From the NCBI RefSeq assembly GCF_002895525.1, contig NZ_AZRL01000004.1:191429-255428 (forward strand): a DNA stretch of 64,000 nucleotides, read 5' to 3'. The DNA comes from Petrotoga olearia DSM 13574 (lineage in GTDB: Bacteria; Thermotogota; Thermotogae; Petrotogales; Petrotogaceae). This document shows, one piece after another, positions 34,906-43,756 of this stretch (positions within the stretch are counted from its first letter, which is position 1; every line of letters starts with the position of its first letter). A program made the position numbers and the translations under genes. The notes below the pieces were generated by a model. It saw nothing but the letters and a program-made list of their open reading frames with translations, searched no databases and was not told where the DNA came from.

Positions 34906-36147
34906 TTAGCACTTATTTACAATACTACTTATAGATTGAGGTATTTTTATCACAAAAGTTGTCCCTTCACCTAATTTTGAGTTTACCTCCACACTTCCTT
35001 TGAGCATTTCAAGATTCTTTTTTACGATCGCTAAACCTAACCCACTTCCTGGCTTATCTTTAGAAACCCTAAAAAATGGCCTAAATATATCTTTTAACTT
35101 ATCTTCTGGAATCCCAGGCCCTGTATCTTTTACCTCTATAACAAAATGTTTTGTATGGTTTTCGTAACCTACGAGGATATTTATTGAACCTTCTGTGGTA
35201 TATTTCATTGCGTTTCCTATTACATTTACTAAGATCTGATTTAATTTAGTCTCATCTGTTTCAATATCTACTGGAATATCAACCGGAAAGTTAAGGTTTA
35301 TTTCAACATCGGGGGATGCGGTAGGTTCTAACATTGATAAAACTTCATACAATAACTTTTTTAAATTTAATTTTTCTAAATTCAATCTCTTCTCTCTATT
35401 CAACTTGTTGAAAGTTGAAATATCGTCTAAAAGTGAGTTCATATGCTTAGCAGAAAATAGCATCTTTTTTACAATACTTTTCATCTCATCTTTTTCTAAA
35501 TCTTCATTATTCAATATAGTTTCAGCAAATCCTATAATTGAAGTCAAAGGTGTTCTCAACTCATGACTAATAAAACTCAAATAATTAGAATTCGTTTCTA
35601 TCGTTTCTTTTTCTGAATCCCGAAGGATTTTCAAAGTCAAAAAAATAGATGCTAAATTGCTGAACATTCTAAGCATTTTTTTTGAATAATCATCGAAAGA
35701 ATCAACATGGAAACTATCTATATATATGTGTCCTATTACACTGTCTTTATTTTTTAAAGCGGAAATTAAAGTGACCATTTGATTCGTTTCTTTGTGTAAT
35801 TTTTTGCTGATTTTATACAAATCAGTTTCAGGGGAATTGTAATCCAAAATATTTTGAACTTCTATTAAATCTCTATCCATATGTAGGCTTACGTATGATT
35901 CATTGAAGGGGACAACCATTTTTTTAATTAAATCTTGATCGTAGCCAATTCCAACTATGGCTTCATATAATGCGCCCCTAATTAGCCAAATAGAACCGTA
36001 TTCAGCTTCTGGTATGATCTTTATAGCAATTTTTAACAGCTTTGTTAGAAAATCTTTTTCACTTTCGTCCCAATTTATTTCTTGCAAAAGATCCACCATT
36101 TCTTGAAAAGTTTCCATAAAAAATCCATTTTCTACTTCTTTTTGCAT
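34906..36147 (-). CDS. Soluble sensor histidine kinase with GAF-like domain
   Basis: About 413 residues without membrane segments. An N-terminal GAF-like sensor (IIPEAEYGSIWLIRGALYEAIVGIG) is followed by HisKA with the phosphoacceptor in FISHELRTPLTSIIGF and a HATPase domain with N (NQILVNVIGNAMKYT), G1 (DTGPGIP) and G2 (GSGLGLAI) boxes. No response regulator is adjacent. Starts at ATG 36147 or nine codons upstream at 36174; a GGGGGAGG lies between them, favouring 36147. The start of the GAF-like part resembles that of the HD-GYP receptor at 20696 (IPEADYGSVSII), so the two may sense a related signal. Confidence 0.88.
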   Translation of the reverse strand: MQKEVENGFFMETFQEMVDLLQEINWDESEKDFLTKLLKIAIKIIPEAEYGSIWLIRGALYEAIVGIGYDQDLIKKMVVPFNESYVSLHMDRDLIEVQNILDYNSPETDLYKISKKLHKETNQMVTLISALKNKDSVIGHIYIDSFHVDSFDDYSKKMLRMFSNLASIFLTLKILRDSEKETIETNSNYLSFISHELRTPLTSIIGFAETILNNEDLEKDEMKSIVKKMLFSAKHMNSLLDDISTFNKLNREKRLNLEKLNLKKLLYEVLSMLEPTASPDVEINLNFPVDIPVDIETDETKLNQILVNVIGNAMKYTTEGSINILVGYENHTKHFVIEVKDTGPGIPEDKLKDIFRPFFRVSKDKPGSGLGLAIVKKNLEMLKGSVEVNSKLGEGTTFVIKIPQSISSIVNKC

Positions 36148-36197
36148 CTTAACTTTATTCCTCCCCCTCATCAATTTTGTAAACCATCTGTCACTTC

Positions 36198-36206
36198 TAT
36201 TATATC
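36198..36206 (-). promoter_or_regulatory. Extended -10 promoter of histidine kinase gene
   Basis: On the - strand TGATATAAT, the same extended -10 block as before iclR and the HD-GYP gene, about 50 bases from the kinase start. Confidence 0.5.
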
Positions 36207-36287
36207 ATAAATTAAATAAATAGAATATTAATCATTCAAAATTAATCTTTCAAAAAAATAATATCCCTTAAACTTTAAAAATAACTT

Positions 36288-36318
36288 AAAAAAGCGAACG
36301 TTAAACGTTCGCCTTTTT
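36288..36318 (-). terminator. Terminator downstream of tRNA-Asp
   Basis: GCGAACGTT (36294-36302) and AACGTTCGC (36304-36312) form a strong stem flanked by an A-run on the left and a T-run on the right, so it can terminate in both directions. It lies just past the 3' end of the - strand tRNA-Asp. Confidence 0.8.
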
Positions 36319-36324
36319 AAAATA

Positions 36325-36401
36325 TGGCGGGGACGACGGGACTCGAACCCGCGAGCACCGGTGTGACAGACCGGCATGATAACCAGCTTCACTACGTCCC
36401 C
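36325..36401 (-). tRNA. tRNA-Asp (GTC)
   Basis: A 77-base cloverleaf on the - strand. GGGGACG pairs with CGTCCCC in the acceptor stem, the anticodon loop reads CTGTCAC between CCGGT and ACCGG, the T arm contains GGTTCGAGTCC, and CCA is encoded. The anticodon GTC reads aspartate codons. Confidence 0.97.
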
Positions 36402-36415
36402 ATCTTCTGATAATT

Positions 36416-36444
36416 ATTTTATCACAAATCTTTCACTTTGTAAA
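36416..36444 (-). promoter_or_regulatory. Promoter of tRNA-Asp
   Basis: On the - strand TTTACA (36444-36439) and TAAAAT (36421-36416), 17 bases apart, ending 15 bases before the mature tRNA 5' end. Confidence 0.6.
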
Positions 36445-36468
36445 GTCCCTACAGAGCTCCCATGTTAG

Positions 36469-36497
36469 TTGACATTTTTGAAATTATATAGTAAAAT
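36469..36497 (+). promoter_or_regulatory. Near-consensus promoter of a small RNA
   Basis: TTGACA (36469-36474) and TAAAAT (36492-36497) separated by 17 bases. The predicted start point, about seven bases past the -10 box, falls on G36504, the first base of a 9-bp closing stem. Confidence 0.75.
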
Positions 36498-36503
36498 AAA
36501 ATA

Positions 36504-36633
36504 GGAGGGCCTAAAGAATCTCGTGCACGTAATGGTGCTTGGCACTTTAATAGTGCGAAATTCCGCATTAAGTCGGATATTACTTTTTTGATAATCAGGC
36601 TCTCCATTTTTTACCCCAAAAGTTGGGTTTTTT
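36504..36633 (+). ncRNA. Structured small RNA of unknown family
   Basis: A roughly 100-base multibranch structure with its own promoter and terminator. Stem P1 pairs GGAGGGCCT (36504-36512) with AGGCTCTCC (36597-36605). Inside lie GCAC/GTGC (36525-36528/36535-36538), GCACT/AGTGC (36542-36546/36552-36556), TCCG/CGGA (36562-36565/36574-36577) and ATTA/TAAT (36579-36582/36592-36595). A CCCAA-AAG-TTGGG hairpin followed by six T (36615-36633) ends it. No open frame or SD-start pair covers it. It lacks the conserved SRP loop, tRNA T arm and RNase P cores, and 6S RNA would be larger. Function unknown. Confidence 0.6.
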
Positions 36634-36661
36634 GTATGTATTATCAATAACGAAGTCAATT

Positions 36662-36736
36662 GCCGGTGTAGCTCAACGGTAGAGCGGCTCATTCGTAATG
36701 AGTAGGTTGGGGGTTCAAATCCCTTCACCGGCTCCA
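36662..36736 (+). tRNA. tRNA-Thr (CGT)
   Basis: A 75-base cloverleaf. GCCGGTG pairs with CACCGGC, the anticodon loop reads TTCGTAA between CTCAT and ATGAG, the T arm contains GGTTCAAATCC, and CCA is encoded. The anticodon CGT reads the threonine codon ACG. Confidence 0.96.
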
Positions 36737-36824
36737 CAATATTTTTTAGTATTTTAAGCGTCTTAAGACGCTGTTTTGTTTTTATAGACGTTATCAGATT
36801 TGAGAGTTGGAAGGAGAAGAGGAA

Positions 36825-37760
36825 GTGATACTCCAAGATTTTGAGAAAAAAATATTTAAATTTATAAAAGACTATAAAATTTTTAACAAATATGATAAAA
36901 TTCTATTAGGAGTTTCCGGCGGGAAAGATTCAATGTCTTTGCTTCATGTGATGTCAAAATTATCGAAAGCAATGGGATTTGAAATATCTGTAGCCCATTT
37001 AAACCACTGTATGAGAGAAGAAGCCGATAGTGACGAATCCTTTGTGAGACAAGCTTGTGGGAAACTAAAGATACCCTTTTTTTCGAAAAAAGTGGATGTT
37101 TTTACATACTCAAAAGAAAACAAGGTTGGCGTTGAAGTAGCGGGAAGAAACTTAAGGTATGAGTTTTTTTATGAAACATTAAGAAAATTAAGTTATAATA
37201 AAATAGCAACCGCGCATCATATGGATGATTTATTTGAAACAATGATTTACAGAATTTTGAGAGGGACCGGAATATATGGATTAGGCGGTTTAATCCCTAT
37301 AGAAGAAGAAATAACAAAACCAATGTTATGTGTCGACTTGGAAGAAATCAAAAATTATGTTACAATTAATAATATAGAGTATGTGGAAGATAAGTACAAT
37401 TATTCTTTGGATTATGCTAGAAATAAAATAAGATATGAAATTACCCCTTTTTTTAAGAAGATCAATCCAAGGTACAAAGAAAGTTTCTTTAGACTTGCAA
37501 AAATCATCTGGAGTTACAGGGAAGAAGTTAAAAGAAAGTTTGAAGAAAGAAGTGAGATAGGAAAAGAGTTGTTAAAATTAAAATTAGAAAATGATTTTTT
37601 TGATGCGGAAACATTAAGAATTGCCTTTTTGAAGTTTGGTAAATATCCGCCAAATATGGAGGAAACAGAGAAAATTATAAAAATGCGCAATGGCGGAGTA
37701 AGAAATATAAACGGACTAAGTATAACGAAAAAAAGCGATACTCTACTTGTTAAAATTTGA
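36825..37760 (+). CDS. tilS: tRNA(Ile)-lysidine synthase
   Basis: Modifies C34 of the tRNA-Ile that reads AUA, replacing it by lysidine. 311 residues. The PP-loop SGGKDS (LLGVSGGKDSMSLLHV) lies near residue 30, LNHCMREEADSDE near 60, and EVAGRNLRYEFFYE near 105, with ATAHHMDDLFETM at about 131. The protein lacks the long C-terminal extension of E. coli TilS. GTG 36825 with AAGGAGA is preferred over TTG 36807, which precedes the SD. The end overlaps the open frame of ftsH but not its true start. TilS is notable in a genome that seems to use AUA as a start codon. Confidence 0.9.
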   Translation: MILQDFEKKIFKFIKDYKIFNKYDKILLGVSGGKDSMSLLHVMSKLSKAMGFEISVAHLNHCMREEADSDESFVRQACGKLKIPFFSKKVDVFTYSKENKVGVEVAGRNLRYEFFYETLRKLSYNKIATAHHMDDLFETMIYRILRGTGIYGLGGLIPIEEEITKPMLCVDLEEIKNYVTINNIEYVEDKYNYSLDYARNKIRYEITPFFKKINPRYKESFFRLAKIIWSYREEVKRKFEERSEIGKELLKLKLENDFFDAETLRIAFLKFGKYPPNMEETEKIIKMRNGGVRNINGLSITKKSDTLLVKI

Positions 37761-37797
37761 GATACTTATAGAAGTGAGAAAAGAGGAGGTCTATGTC

Positions 37798-39735
37798 TTG
37801 CAAAACAAAAGAAACCAACCTAGAGTTTTTTGGCTATTATTAATATATATAACAATAGGTATTTTTATATACGTTGGAGTCAACAGCCTTATCGGTACTC
37901 AAGATGTTTCAAAAATAGAATATAGTGAGTTAGTTCAAATGTTGGAAGATAAAAAGATTGTTTCTTTAGAAATAGAAGACTCTGGTTATGCTAGAGCAAA
38001 AGATCAAAGAGGGCTTTATTACGAGACATATGCTCCTAATCTTTTATCGGACCAACAGTATGTTTATGGACTTGCAAACCAAGGGATAGAGATTAAATAT
38101 GTCAGAAGCTTAGAAAATAGTTGGTGGATTTCTATCTTAACGTTTCTTTTGCCTGTCTTTTTACTTATTTTTCTTTTCACCCTTTTGTTTCGATCAAGTG
38201 CGGGCGGTGCAAATCAAGGTATGAATTTTATAAAAAGCCCTGCCAAAAAATATGATCCCAAAAAAACCCGCACCACTTTTAAGGACGTTGCAGGGGTTAA
38301 GGAAGCGAAAGAAGAATTAACAGATGTTGTAAAATTTTTGAAAGATCCAAAGGCTTTTAATAGGCTCGGAGCTAGAATGCCAAAAGGTGTACTTTTAGTA
38401 GGGGAACCAGGCACAGGTAAAACTTTACTCGCCAGAGCGGTGGCTGGAGAGGCGGATGTCCCATTTTTTTATATTAGTGGTTCTGATTTTGTTGAACTTT
38501 TTGTTGGAGTAGGAGCAGCAAGAGTTCGAGATCTTTTCAACCAAGCTAAGGCTAACGCACCTGCTATTATTTTTATTGATGAAATAGACGCGGTAGGTAG
38601 ACAAAGGGGAGCAGGTCTGGGAGGAGGTCATGATGAAAGGGAGCAAACCCTTAACTCCATCTTAGTGGAAATGGATGGATTCGATCCAAGTATTGGAATA
38701 ATAGTTATGGCAGCCACAAATAGACCTGATGTTCTAGACAAAGCTTTGTTAAGACCAGGAAGATTTGATAAAAAAGTGGTAATTGATAGACCTGATGCCG
38801 AAGGAAGAAAAGAAATATTAAAGATTCATTTTAGAGGCAAAAAAATAGCACCAGATGTTGATTTAGAAGTGTTAGCCCGAGCTACTCCTGGATTTGTTGG
38901 AGCAGATTTAGAAAATTTAGTCAATGAAGCGGCCCTTTTGGCAGCCAGAAATGGGGAAAAGTTCATTACAATGAAGGATTGCGAAGAAGCCATCGAAAGG
39001 GTTATAGTTGGTCCAGAGAGGAAAACGCGGGTGCTTTCTGATCAAGAAAAAGAAGTCGTTGCCTATCATGAACTAGGTCATGCTATTTTAGGAACATTCT
39101 TACCAAATGCTGACCCTGTACACAAGGTAACCATTATTCCTCGAGGTTACGCGGCCTTAGGGTATACCTTACAGTTACCATCTGAAGATAGGTATCTAAT
39201 GAATAAATCTGAAATACTCGATGATATTGCAGTAATGTTAGCTGGTAGAGCTGCAGAAGAAATAATATTTGATGAAATAACCAGTGGAGCTGAAAATGAT
39301 CTAAAGCGAGCTACAGAAATGGCCAGAAGGATGGTAGAAAGTTTTGGCATGAGCGAAAAAATTGGTCCTGTAGCTTGGGCTAGCGAAAGTGAGGAAACTT
39401 TTTTAGCACGTGAACTCTTTAGAGAAAAAAACTACTCTGATGAAACTGCAAAAGAACTGGATTCTGAAGTAAAGCAAATAATAAATAAAAGCTATGAAAA
39501 GGCTAAATCTATACTGTTAGAAAACAAAGAGAAACTCCAACTCATTGCCCAATATCTTTTGAAAAAAGAAACTATCACAGGAGAGGAACTAAGTGAATTA
39601 TTACGAAAAGATACAGATGACCTAAAGGAGTATATAGAACATTTTGGTGTATCCCCAACTCGGGAAGAAGAAAAGGTGGTAAATTATGAATACCTTTCTA
39701 GAGAAAATAATCTCATTGAAAGGAAAGGAATTTAA
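37798..39735 (+). CDS. ftsH: ATP-dependent zinc metalloprotease FtsH
   Basis: Membrane-anchored AAA+ protease that degrades misfolded membrane proteins and regulatory targets. 645 residues. Two transmembrane segments ([20 protein letters not shown] near residue 10 and [19 protein letters not shown] near 110), Walker A GEPGTGKT near 205, Walker [12 protein letters not shown], the second region of homology ([20 protein letters not shown]) and the zinc site HELGH near 425. TTG 37798 follows GAGGAGG; the frame continues upstream into tilS without an SD. The C-terminal 17 codons overlap the next gene in another frame. Confidence 0.96.
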   Translation: MQNKRNQPRVFWLLLIYITIGIFIYVGVNSLIGTQDVSKIEYSELVQMLEDKKIVSLEIEDSGYARAKDQRGLYYETYAPNLLSDQQYVYGLANQGIEIKYVRSLENSWWISILTFLLPVFLLIFLFTLLFRSSAGGANQGMNFIKSPAKKYDPKKTRTTFKDVAGVKEAKEELTDVVKFLKDPKAFNRLGARMPKGVLLVGEPGTGKTLLARAVAGEADVPFFYISGSDFVELFVGVGAARVRDLFNQAKANAPAIIFIDEIDAVGRQRGAGLGGGHDEREQTLNSILVEMDGFDPSIGIIVMAATNRPDVLDKALLRPGRFDKKVVIDRPDAEGRKEILKIHFRGKKIAPDVDLEVLARATPGFVGADLENLVNEAALLAARNGEKFITMKDCEEAIERVIVGPERKTRVLSDQEKEVVAYHELGHAILGTFLPNADPVHKVTIIPRGYAALGYTLQLPSEDRYLMNKSEILDDIAVMLAGRAAEEIIFDEITSGAENDLKRATEMARRMVESFGMSEKIGPVAWASESEETFLARELFREKNYSDETAKELDSEVKQIINKSYEKAKSILLENKEKLQLIAQYLLKKETITGEELSELLRKDTDDLKEYIEHFGVSPTREEEKVVNYEYLSRENNLIERKGI

Positions 39736-40141
39736 TTATTCCTTTAAGGTAAAAGATGAAAGTTATTTATGGTCAGAAGATAAAGAAGTTATAAGTTTCC
39801 ATGCTTTAAGCACCTCCTCTCTTTTAGAAGAAATACATAAATGTAGTTATAATACTATAAAAGATCTTTTGGAAAAAGATCAGGTTTCTGTGGTTTCACA
39901 TAGTTGTATAGATCATCTGTCCTCGACCCCTTATTCTTTTAAGGTATTTATAAAGTTAAGAATAACTGACGTAACCTACAACAAAGTGCATTTTCAGGGA
40001 GAAGCATTTGATGAAATCAACAAAATTGCAACTTTTGAATTAACTCGAAATATTGTTTCCAAAAAGATTCTAAGAAAAAACTTAAATCACAAAATGGAGA
40101 GCATTAATTTGTCGGGACAAATTTCTGAACGTTACACCTAA
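39686..40141 (+). CDS. Hotdog-fold thioesterase-like protein (FlK-like)
   Basis: A 151-residue cytoplasmic protein. FHALSTSSLLEEIHKCSYNTI followed by SVVSHSCIDHLSSTPYSFKVFIKLRI and VHFQGEAFDEINKIATFELTR matches the hotdog layout of fluoroacetyl-CoA thioesterase-type proteins, which hydrolyse acyl-CoA esters. Catalytic residues cannot be assigned firmly. It starts at ATG 39686 behind AAGGTGGT, 50 bases inside the end of ftsH, an unusually long overlap that implies coupled translation. A two-component system follows 58 bases later. Confidence 0.65.
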   Translation: MNTFLEKIISLKGKEFNYSFKVKDESYLWSEDKEVISFHALSTSSLLEEIHKCSYNTIKDLLEKDQVSVVSHSCIDHLSSTPYSFKVFIKLRITDVTYNKVHFQGEAFDEINKIATFELTRNIVSKKILRKNLNHKMESINLSGQISERYT

Positions 40142-40199
40142 AGATGAGTGATTGTTGAATACATTAACACAAAAAATATCCCAAAGGGGGGAAAGAAAA

Positions 40200-40928
40200 G
40201 TGGCAAAAAAAAGTATTATGATAGTAGAAGACGATCCGGCGATCTCTGAAATGTTATCTTTGAACTTGACTAAAGAAGGTTACGAAGTAATAACGGCTGT
40301 GTCTGCTGATGAGGCTTTAAAGAAATTGGAGGAAAAAGATACCGACTTTTTCATTGTCGATATTATGTTACCAGGTTCAATGGATGGATTTGATTTAATT
40401 AGAATATTGAAATCCAGCGAAGATTACCGCAACACCCCTGTGCTCATATTGAGTGCCAAAGATGATGCTGCGGATAAAGTTGCGGGGTTAGAACTTGGTA
40501 GTGATGATTATGTCACAAAACCTTTTAATGTAAGAGAACTAATTGCAAGGATTAAAAGCATATTTAGAAGACAAGCTGCATCAGCGCAAATGAAAGAAGA
40601 AGGACCCAAAAAAATCACAGCCAAGGATTTGATTATTGACACTGAAAGATTAGAAGTTTGGGTAAATGGCAAACCAGTTAGCCTTACCCCATTGGAGTTC
40701 GACTTGCTAGTTTTTCTTGCTAAAAACGAAGGAAAGGTCTTTAGTCGAGATGTATTGTTGGATAAATTGTGGGGATATGACTACTACGGAGACACAAGAA
40801 CAGTAGACGTTCATATCAGAAGGTTGAGAACAAAAATTGAAGAAGATCCTTCCAATCCAAAATACATAATTACAGTAAGAGGAAAAGGATACAAATTCAG
40901 AGATCCTGGAAAGGAAAGAAACTACTAA
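40200..40928 (+). CDS. OmpR/PhoB-type response regulator
   Basis: A 242-residue DNA-binding response regulator. The receiver has the acidic pair (VEDDP), the phosphoacceptor aspartate in FIVDIMLPG near residue 54 and the lysine in YVTKPFNV near 107. The C-terminal winged helix (LTPLEFDLLVFLAKNEGKVFSR, RTVDVHIRRLR, RGKGYKF) binds DNA. GTG 40200 lies behind GGGGGGAAAG; an upstream TTG has no SD. It is followed by a terminator and then by a membrane kinase, its probable partner. Confidence 0.93.
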   Translation: MAKKSIMIVEDDPAISEMLSLNLTKEGYEVITAVSADEALKKLEEKDTDFFIVDIMLPGSMDGFDLIRILKSSEDYRNTPVLILSAKDDAADKVAGLELGSDDYVTKPFNVRELIARIKSIFRRQAASAQMKEEGPKKITAKDLIIDTERLEVWVNGKPVSLTPLEFDLLVFLAKNEGKVFSRDVLLDKLWGYDYYGDTRTVDVHIRRLRTKIEEDPSNPKYIITVRGKGYKFRDPGKERNY

Positions 40929-40937
40929 ATATTCAAT

Positions 40938-40965
40938 GGCAGAGGGTATTACCTCTGCCTTTTTT
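40938..40965 (+). terminator. Terminator between response regulator and kinase
   Basis: GGCAGAGG (40938-40945) and CCTCTGCC (40952-40959) with a six-base loop and TTTTTT. It separates the regulator and kinase, so the kinase gene is either read through or has its own promoter. Confidence 0.85.
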
Positions 40966-41007
40966 CCAGTTGCATTTTATTAATATTAATAAACCAGGTG
41001 AAAAATA

Positions 41008-42285
41008 TTGGGCGATATATATATTATTGTTATTTTATTACTTGTCATCACAAATATTTTATTTATATATGCTTATTTGAGAAAGAGAAGAGAAGAAAAT
41101 GCTCATCAACGGTTTAAAAATGAGATTGCAAAAAGTATAAATATAAATATAAAAAATCCTGTTGATGATTTTCTTTTGCATCAACTAAATTCATATATTA
41201 AAAATTTAGAAGAAAAATACAAATCCGAAAAATACAAAAGAAGGAACATATTTTCGATTCTAGACACCCTTTCTGAAGGAATAATATTGGTTTCTTTTAA
41301 TCAAAATGAAATTATCAGGGTGGATTTTGCCAATTCTTTTGCTAAAAATATTTTTACAACAGAAAATTTTGTGGGTAGGTCATTAACAGAGGTAATTGAT
41401 AATCATAATCTCATTGAATTGACTTTAAAAAGTTTTAAAACTAATAAAGACATGGAAGAGGAGACTTCATTCTATTATCCAGAAAAAAAATACTTCAGAT
41501 GTCAAGTTAAATCAATAAATGTTGAAAATTATAGAGTTATTATTTTGTTAGATATCACGAAAGAAAAAAATTTAGAAGATCTAAGAAGAGAATTCTTAAC
41601 CATCATGTCCCATGAAATGCGGACACCCTTATCCGTTATAAGCGGGTATTTAGAAACGATATTGCACGAACCTAATTTAGACGAAGAAATTTATCAACCA
41701 CTAAAAAAAATAGAAGAAGAAATATCGAGATTAACTAGGATGTTTAACGATCTTTTAGATATAGAAAGATTGGAAAAAAATATAGGCGAAGAAAAAAGAT
41801 TTGTGTTTTTCAATTTCTCTAATACGGTAAAGAGAGCTTTTGATTTCTTTAAAATTGTTGCTGATAAGATGTCCATTGAGTTTGAAGAAGAAATAGAAGA
41901 TGATCTATACGTTTTCGGTAATGAAGATAGACTCCTGCAGGTAGTGTATAATATTTTAGACAATTCTTTTAAATTTACAGCTTTGAAGGAAAAGGGCGAA
42001 AAAAAAGTATGGTTAAGATTGTACAAAAATGATAATAACATAATTTTGGAAATTGAGGATACAGGAATTGGCATACCTTCAAAAGAGTTAAAAAGGATCT
42101 TCGATCTATTTTACAGAGTAGACAAATCTAGAAGCAGGCAAGTCCCGGGTTTAGGGATTGGTTTGTACATAGTCAAAACAATTTTGGACAACCATAATGC
42201 CAGAATATATTTAGATAGCGAAGAAAACAACGGTACACTGTTTCAAGTCATCCTTCCCTTAAAAACAAAGGGTGAAACTTTTTGA
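41008..42285 (+). CDS. Membrane sensor histidine kinase, PhoR-like
   Basis: A 425-residue kinase with one N-terminal transmembrane helix (IYIIVILLLVITNILFIYAYL), almost no extracellular part, a PAS-like domain (about residues 85-185), HisKA with the phosphoacceptor in TIMSHEMRTPLSVISGYLE near 207 and a HATPase domain (NILDNSFKFT, DTGIGIPS, GLGIGLYIV). The layout resembles PhoR/ResE. TTG start with AGGTG. It pairs by position with the PhoB-like regulator upstream. A phosphate transporter lies about 8 kb downstream; a link to phosphate control is speculative. Confidence 0.9.
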   Translation: MGDIYIIVILLLVITNILFIYAYLRKRREENAHQRFKNEIAKSININIKNPVDDFLLHQLNSYIKNLEEKYKSEKYKRRNIFSILDTLSEGIILVSFNQNEIIRVDFANSFAKNIFTTENFVGRSLTEVIDNHNLIELTLKSFKTNKDMEEETSFYYPEKKYFRCQVKSINVENYRVIILLDITKEKNLEDLRREFLTIMSHEMRTPLSVISGYLETILHEPNLDEEIYQPLKKIEEEISRLTRMFNDLLDIERLEKNIGEEKRFVFFNFSNTVKRAFDFFKIVADKMSIEFEEEIEDDLYVFGNEDRLLQVVYNILDNSFKFTALKEKGEKKVWLRLYKNDNNIILEIEDTGIGIPSKELKRIFDLFYRVDKSRSRQVPGLGIGLYIVKTILDNHNARIYLDSEENNGTLFQVILPLKTKGETF

Positions 42286-42370
42286 TAATGTTAATTTTAG
42301 AGAGTTTAGTAATAAAATGATTTTCAAAAGGTTACAGGATGATGACACAATTTCTTTAGGAGGCTTAAAG

Positions 42371-43696
42371 TTGAGAGCATACGATATTATAAAAAACAAA
42401 AGAGATGCTAAAGAAAACACAAAAGAAGAAATAGAATTTATGATCAGAGCTTATTTAGATAATCTTATTCCAGACTATCAAGTTTCTTCCTGGTTAATGG
42501 CTATCTTCTTCAATCATTTAACAGAGGAAGAAAGTTATAATTTAACGGATGTAATGCTTAAAAGTGGAGATATTATAGACTTATCAAGAATCACAGGTAA
42601 AAAAATTGACAAACACTCTACTGGAGGTGTTGGAGACAAAACAACATTAGCTATAGCACCTATGGTTGCCTCATTAGGGGTTAAAATAGCCAAATTATCA
42701 GGTAGATCCTTAGGGCACACTGGAGGGACCATCGACAAGCTTGAATCTATTCCCGGTTTTAAAACCTCTCTAACCACTAAAGAATTCTTTGAAATAGCGA
42801 ACAACGTAGGGATTGTTGTGGCCGGACAGACTGGAAATATAGCCCCAGCAGATAAAAAGTTGTATTCGTTAAGGGACTCTACCGCAACCGTTGAGGAACT
42901 ATCCTTAATAGCTTCCAGTATAATGAGTAAAAAACTTGCCATAACTAGTGATGGAATACTCTTGGATATCAAAGTGGGTTCGGGAGCATTCATGAAAAAC
43001 TTAGAAGATGCCAAAGAGTTGGGTAGAATCATGCTAAAGATTGCAAAAAGATACGATAAAAATACTATTGCTTTAATTACCAATATGGATCAACCTTTGG
43101 GAGAAAACATTGGAAACGCATTGGAAGTAATGGAAGCAATAGATACAGTGAAAGGAAGAGGTCCAAAAGATTTTTCTGAGTTGTGTTTAGAAATCTCTTC
43201 TCATATGGCTTCTTTATCTGGTATAATAACCTATGAAGAAGCAAGGAAAAAATTAATAGAAAACATAGAACATGGTATAGTAAAAGAAAAAATGAAAGAA
43301 TGGATAAAAGCTCAGGGTGGAAAAGAAGAAGTAGTTGATGATCCTAGTAAGTATCTTAATATAGCACCAAAAACTATAGAATTCAAAGCAAAAGAACAAG
43401 GATATATAACCTTTATTGATACCGAAAAAATAGGTTTAGCCTCAATGGTATTAGGAGCTGGCAGACAAAAAAAAGAAGATATCATCGACAAAAGTGTTGG
43501 TTTAACAATTAACAAAAAGCTTGGAGATAAAGTTGAAGAAGGAGAGACAATAGCTAAGTTGTTTGTCAGCGAAAAGAGTGATGTTGATGCCTCTCTAAAG
43601 CTTTTAAATGAGGCTTACAACATTAGTAAAGAAAATCCTAAAGGTATAAATAAAAATGTAATTCTTGATGTTTTGTTTTCCGATGAAAGAAGTTAA
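42371..43696 (+). CDS. pdp: Pyrimidine-nucleoside phosphorylase
   Basis: Splits thymidine, uridine or deoxyuridine with phosphate to base and (deoxy)ribose-1-phosphate. About 441 residues, the family length. The signature KLSGRSLGHTGGTIDKLE lies near residue 111, with DKHSTGGVGDKTT near 80 and KVGSGAFMK near 200. Although the frame is open from 42272, TTG 42371 follows AGGAGG by seven bases and gives MRAYDIIKNKRD, which matches the normal N-terminus; starting earlier would add 33 non-conserved residues. Could equally be called deoA. Confidence 0.9.
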   Translation: MRAYDIIKNKRDAKENTKEEIEFMIRAYLDNLIPDYQVSSWLMAIFFNHLTEEESYNLTDVMLKSGDIIDLSRITGKKIDKHSTGGVGDKTTLAIAPMVASLGVKIAKLSGRSLGHTGGTIDKLESIPGFKTSLTTKEFFEIANNVGIVVAGQTGNIAPADKKLYSLRDSTATVEELSLIASSIMSKKLAITSDGILLDIKVGSGAFMKNLEDAKELGRIMLKIAKRYDKNTIALITNMDQPLGENIGNALEVMEAIDTVKGRGPKDFSELCLEISSHMASLSGIITYEEARKKLIENIEHGIVKEKMKEWIKAQGGKEEVVDDPSKYLNIAPKTIEFKAKEQGYITFIDTEKIGLASMVLGAGRQKKEDIIDKSVGLTINKKLGDKVEEGETIAKLFVSEKSDVDASLKLLNEAYNISKENPKGINKNVILDVLFSDERS

Positions 43697-43756
43697 GATG
43701 GATGGAAAGTGGTGCAAAGGGGCGCTAAATAAAGTTAAACAACGGAGGATCATTTA

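Noticed and set aside
36504..36633. SRP (4.5S) RNA, 6S RNA or tRNA-like gene
   Set aside because: The conserved SRP GGTCAGG/GGAAGCAGC loop is absent, 6S RNA would be larger with a central open bubble, and no T arm or CCA end exists.
36465..36836. A 123-codon open frame on the - strand
   Set aside because: It runs across tRNA-Thr and the small RNA, has no SD, and its GFEPPTYSLRMSRSTVELHRQ-like part is simply the translated tRNA complement, a known annotation artefact.
42535..43083. A 182-codon open frame on the - strand
   Set aside because: It lies entirely inside the nucleoside phosphorylase gene and has no start signal.
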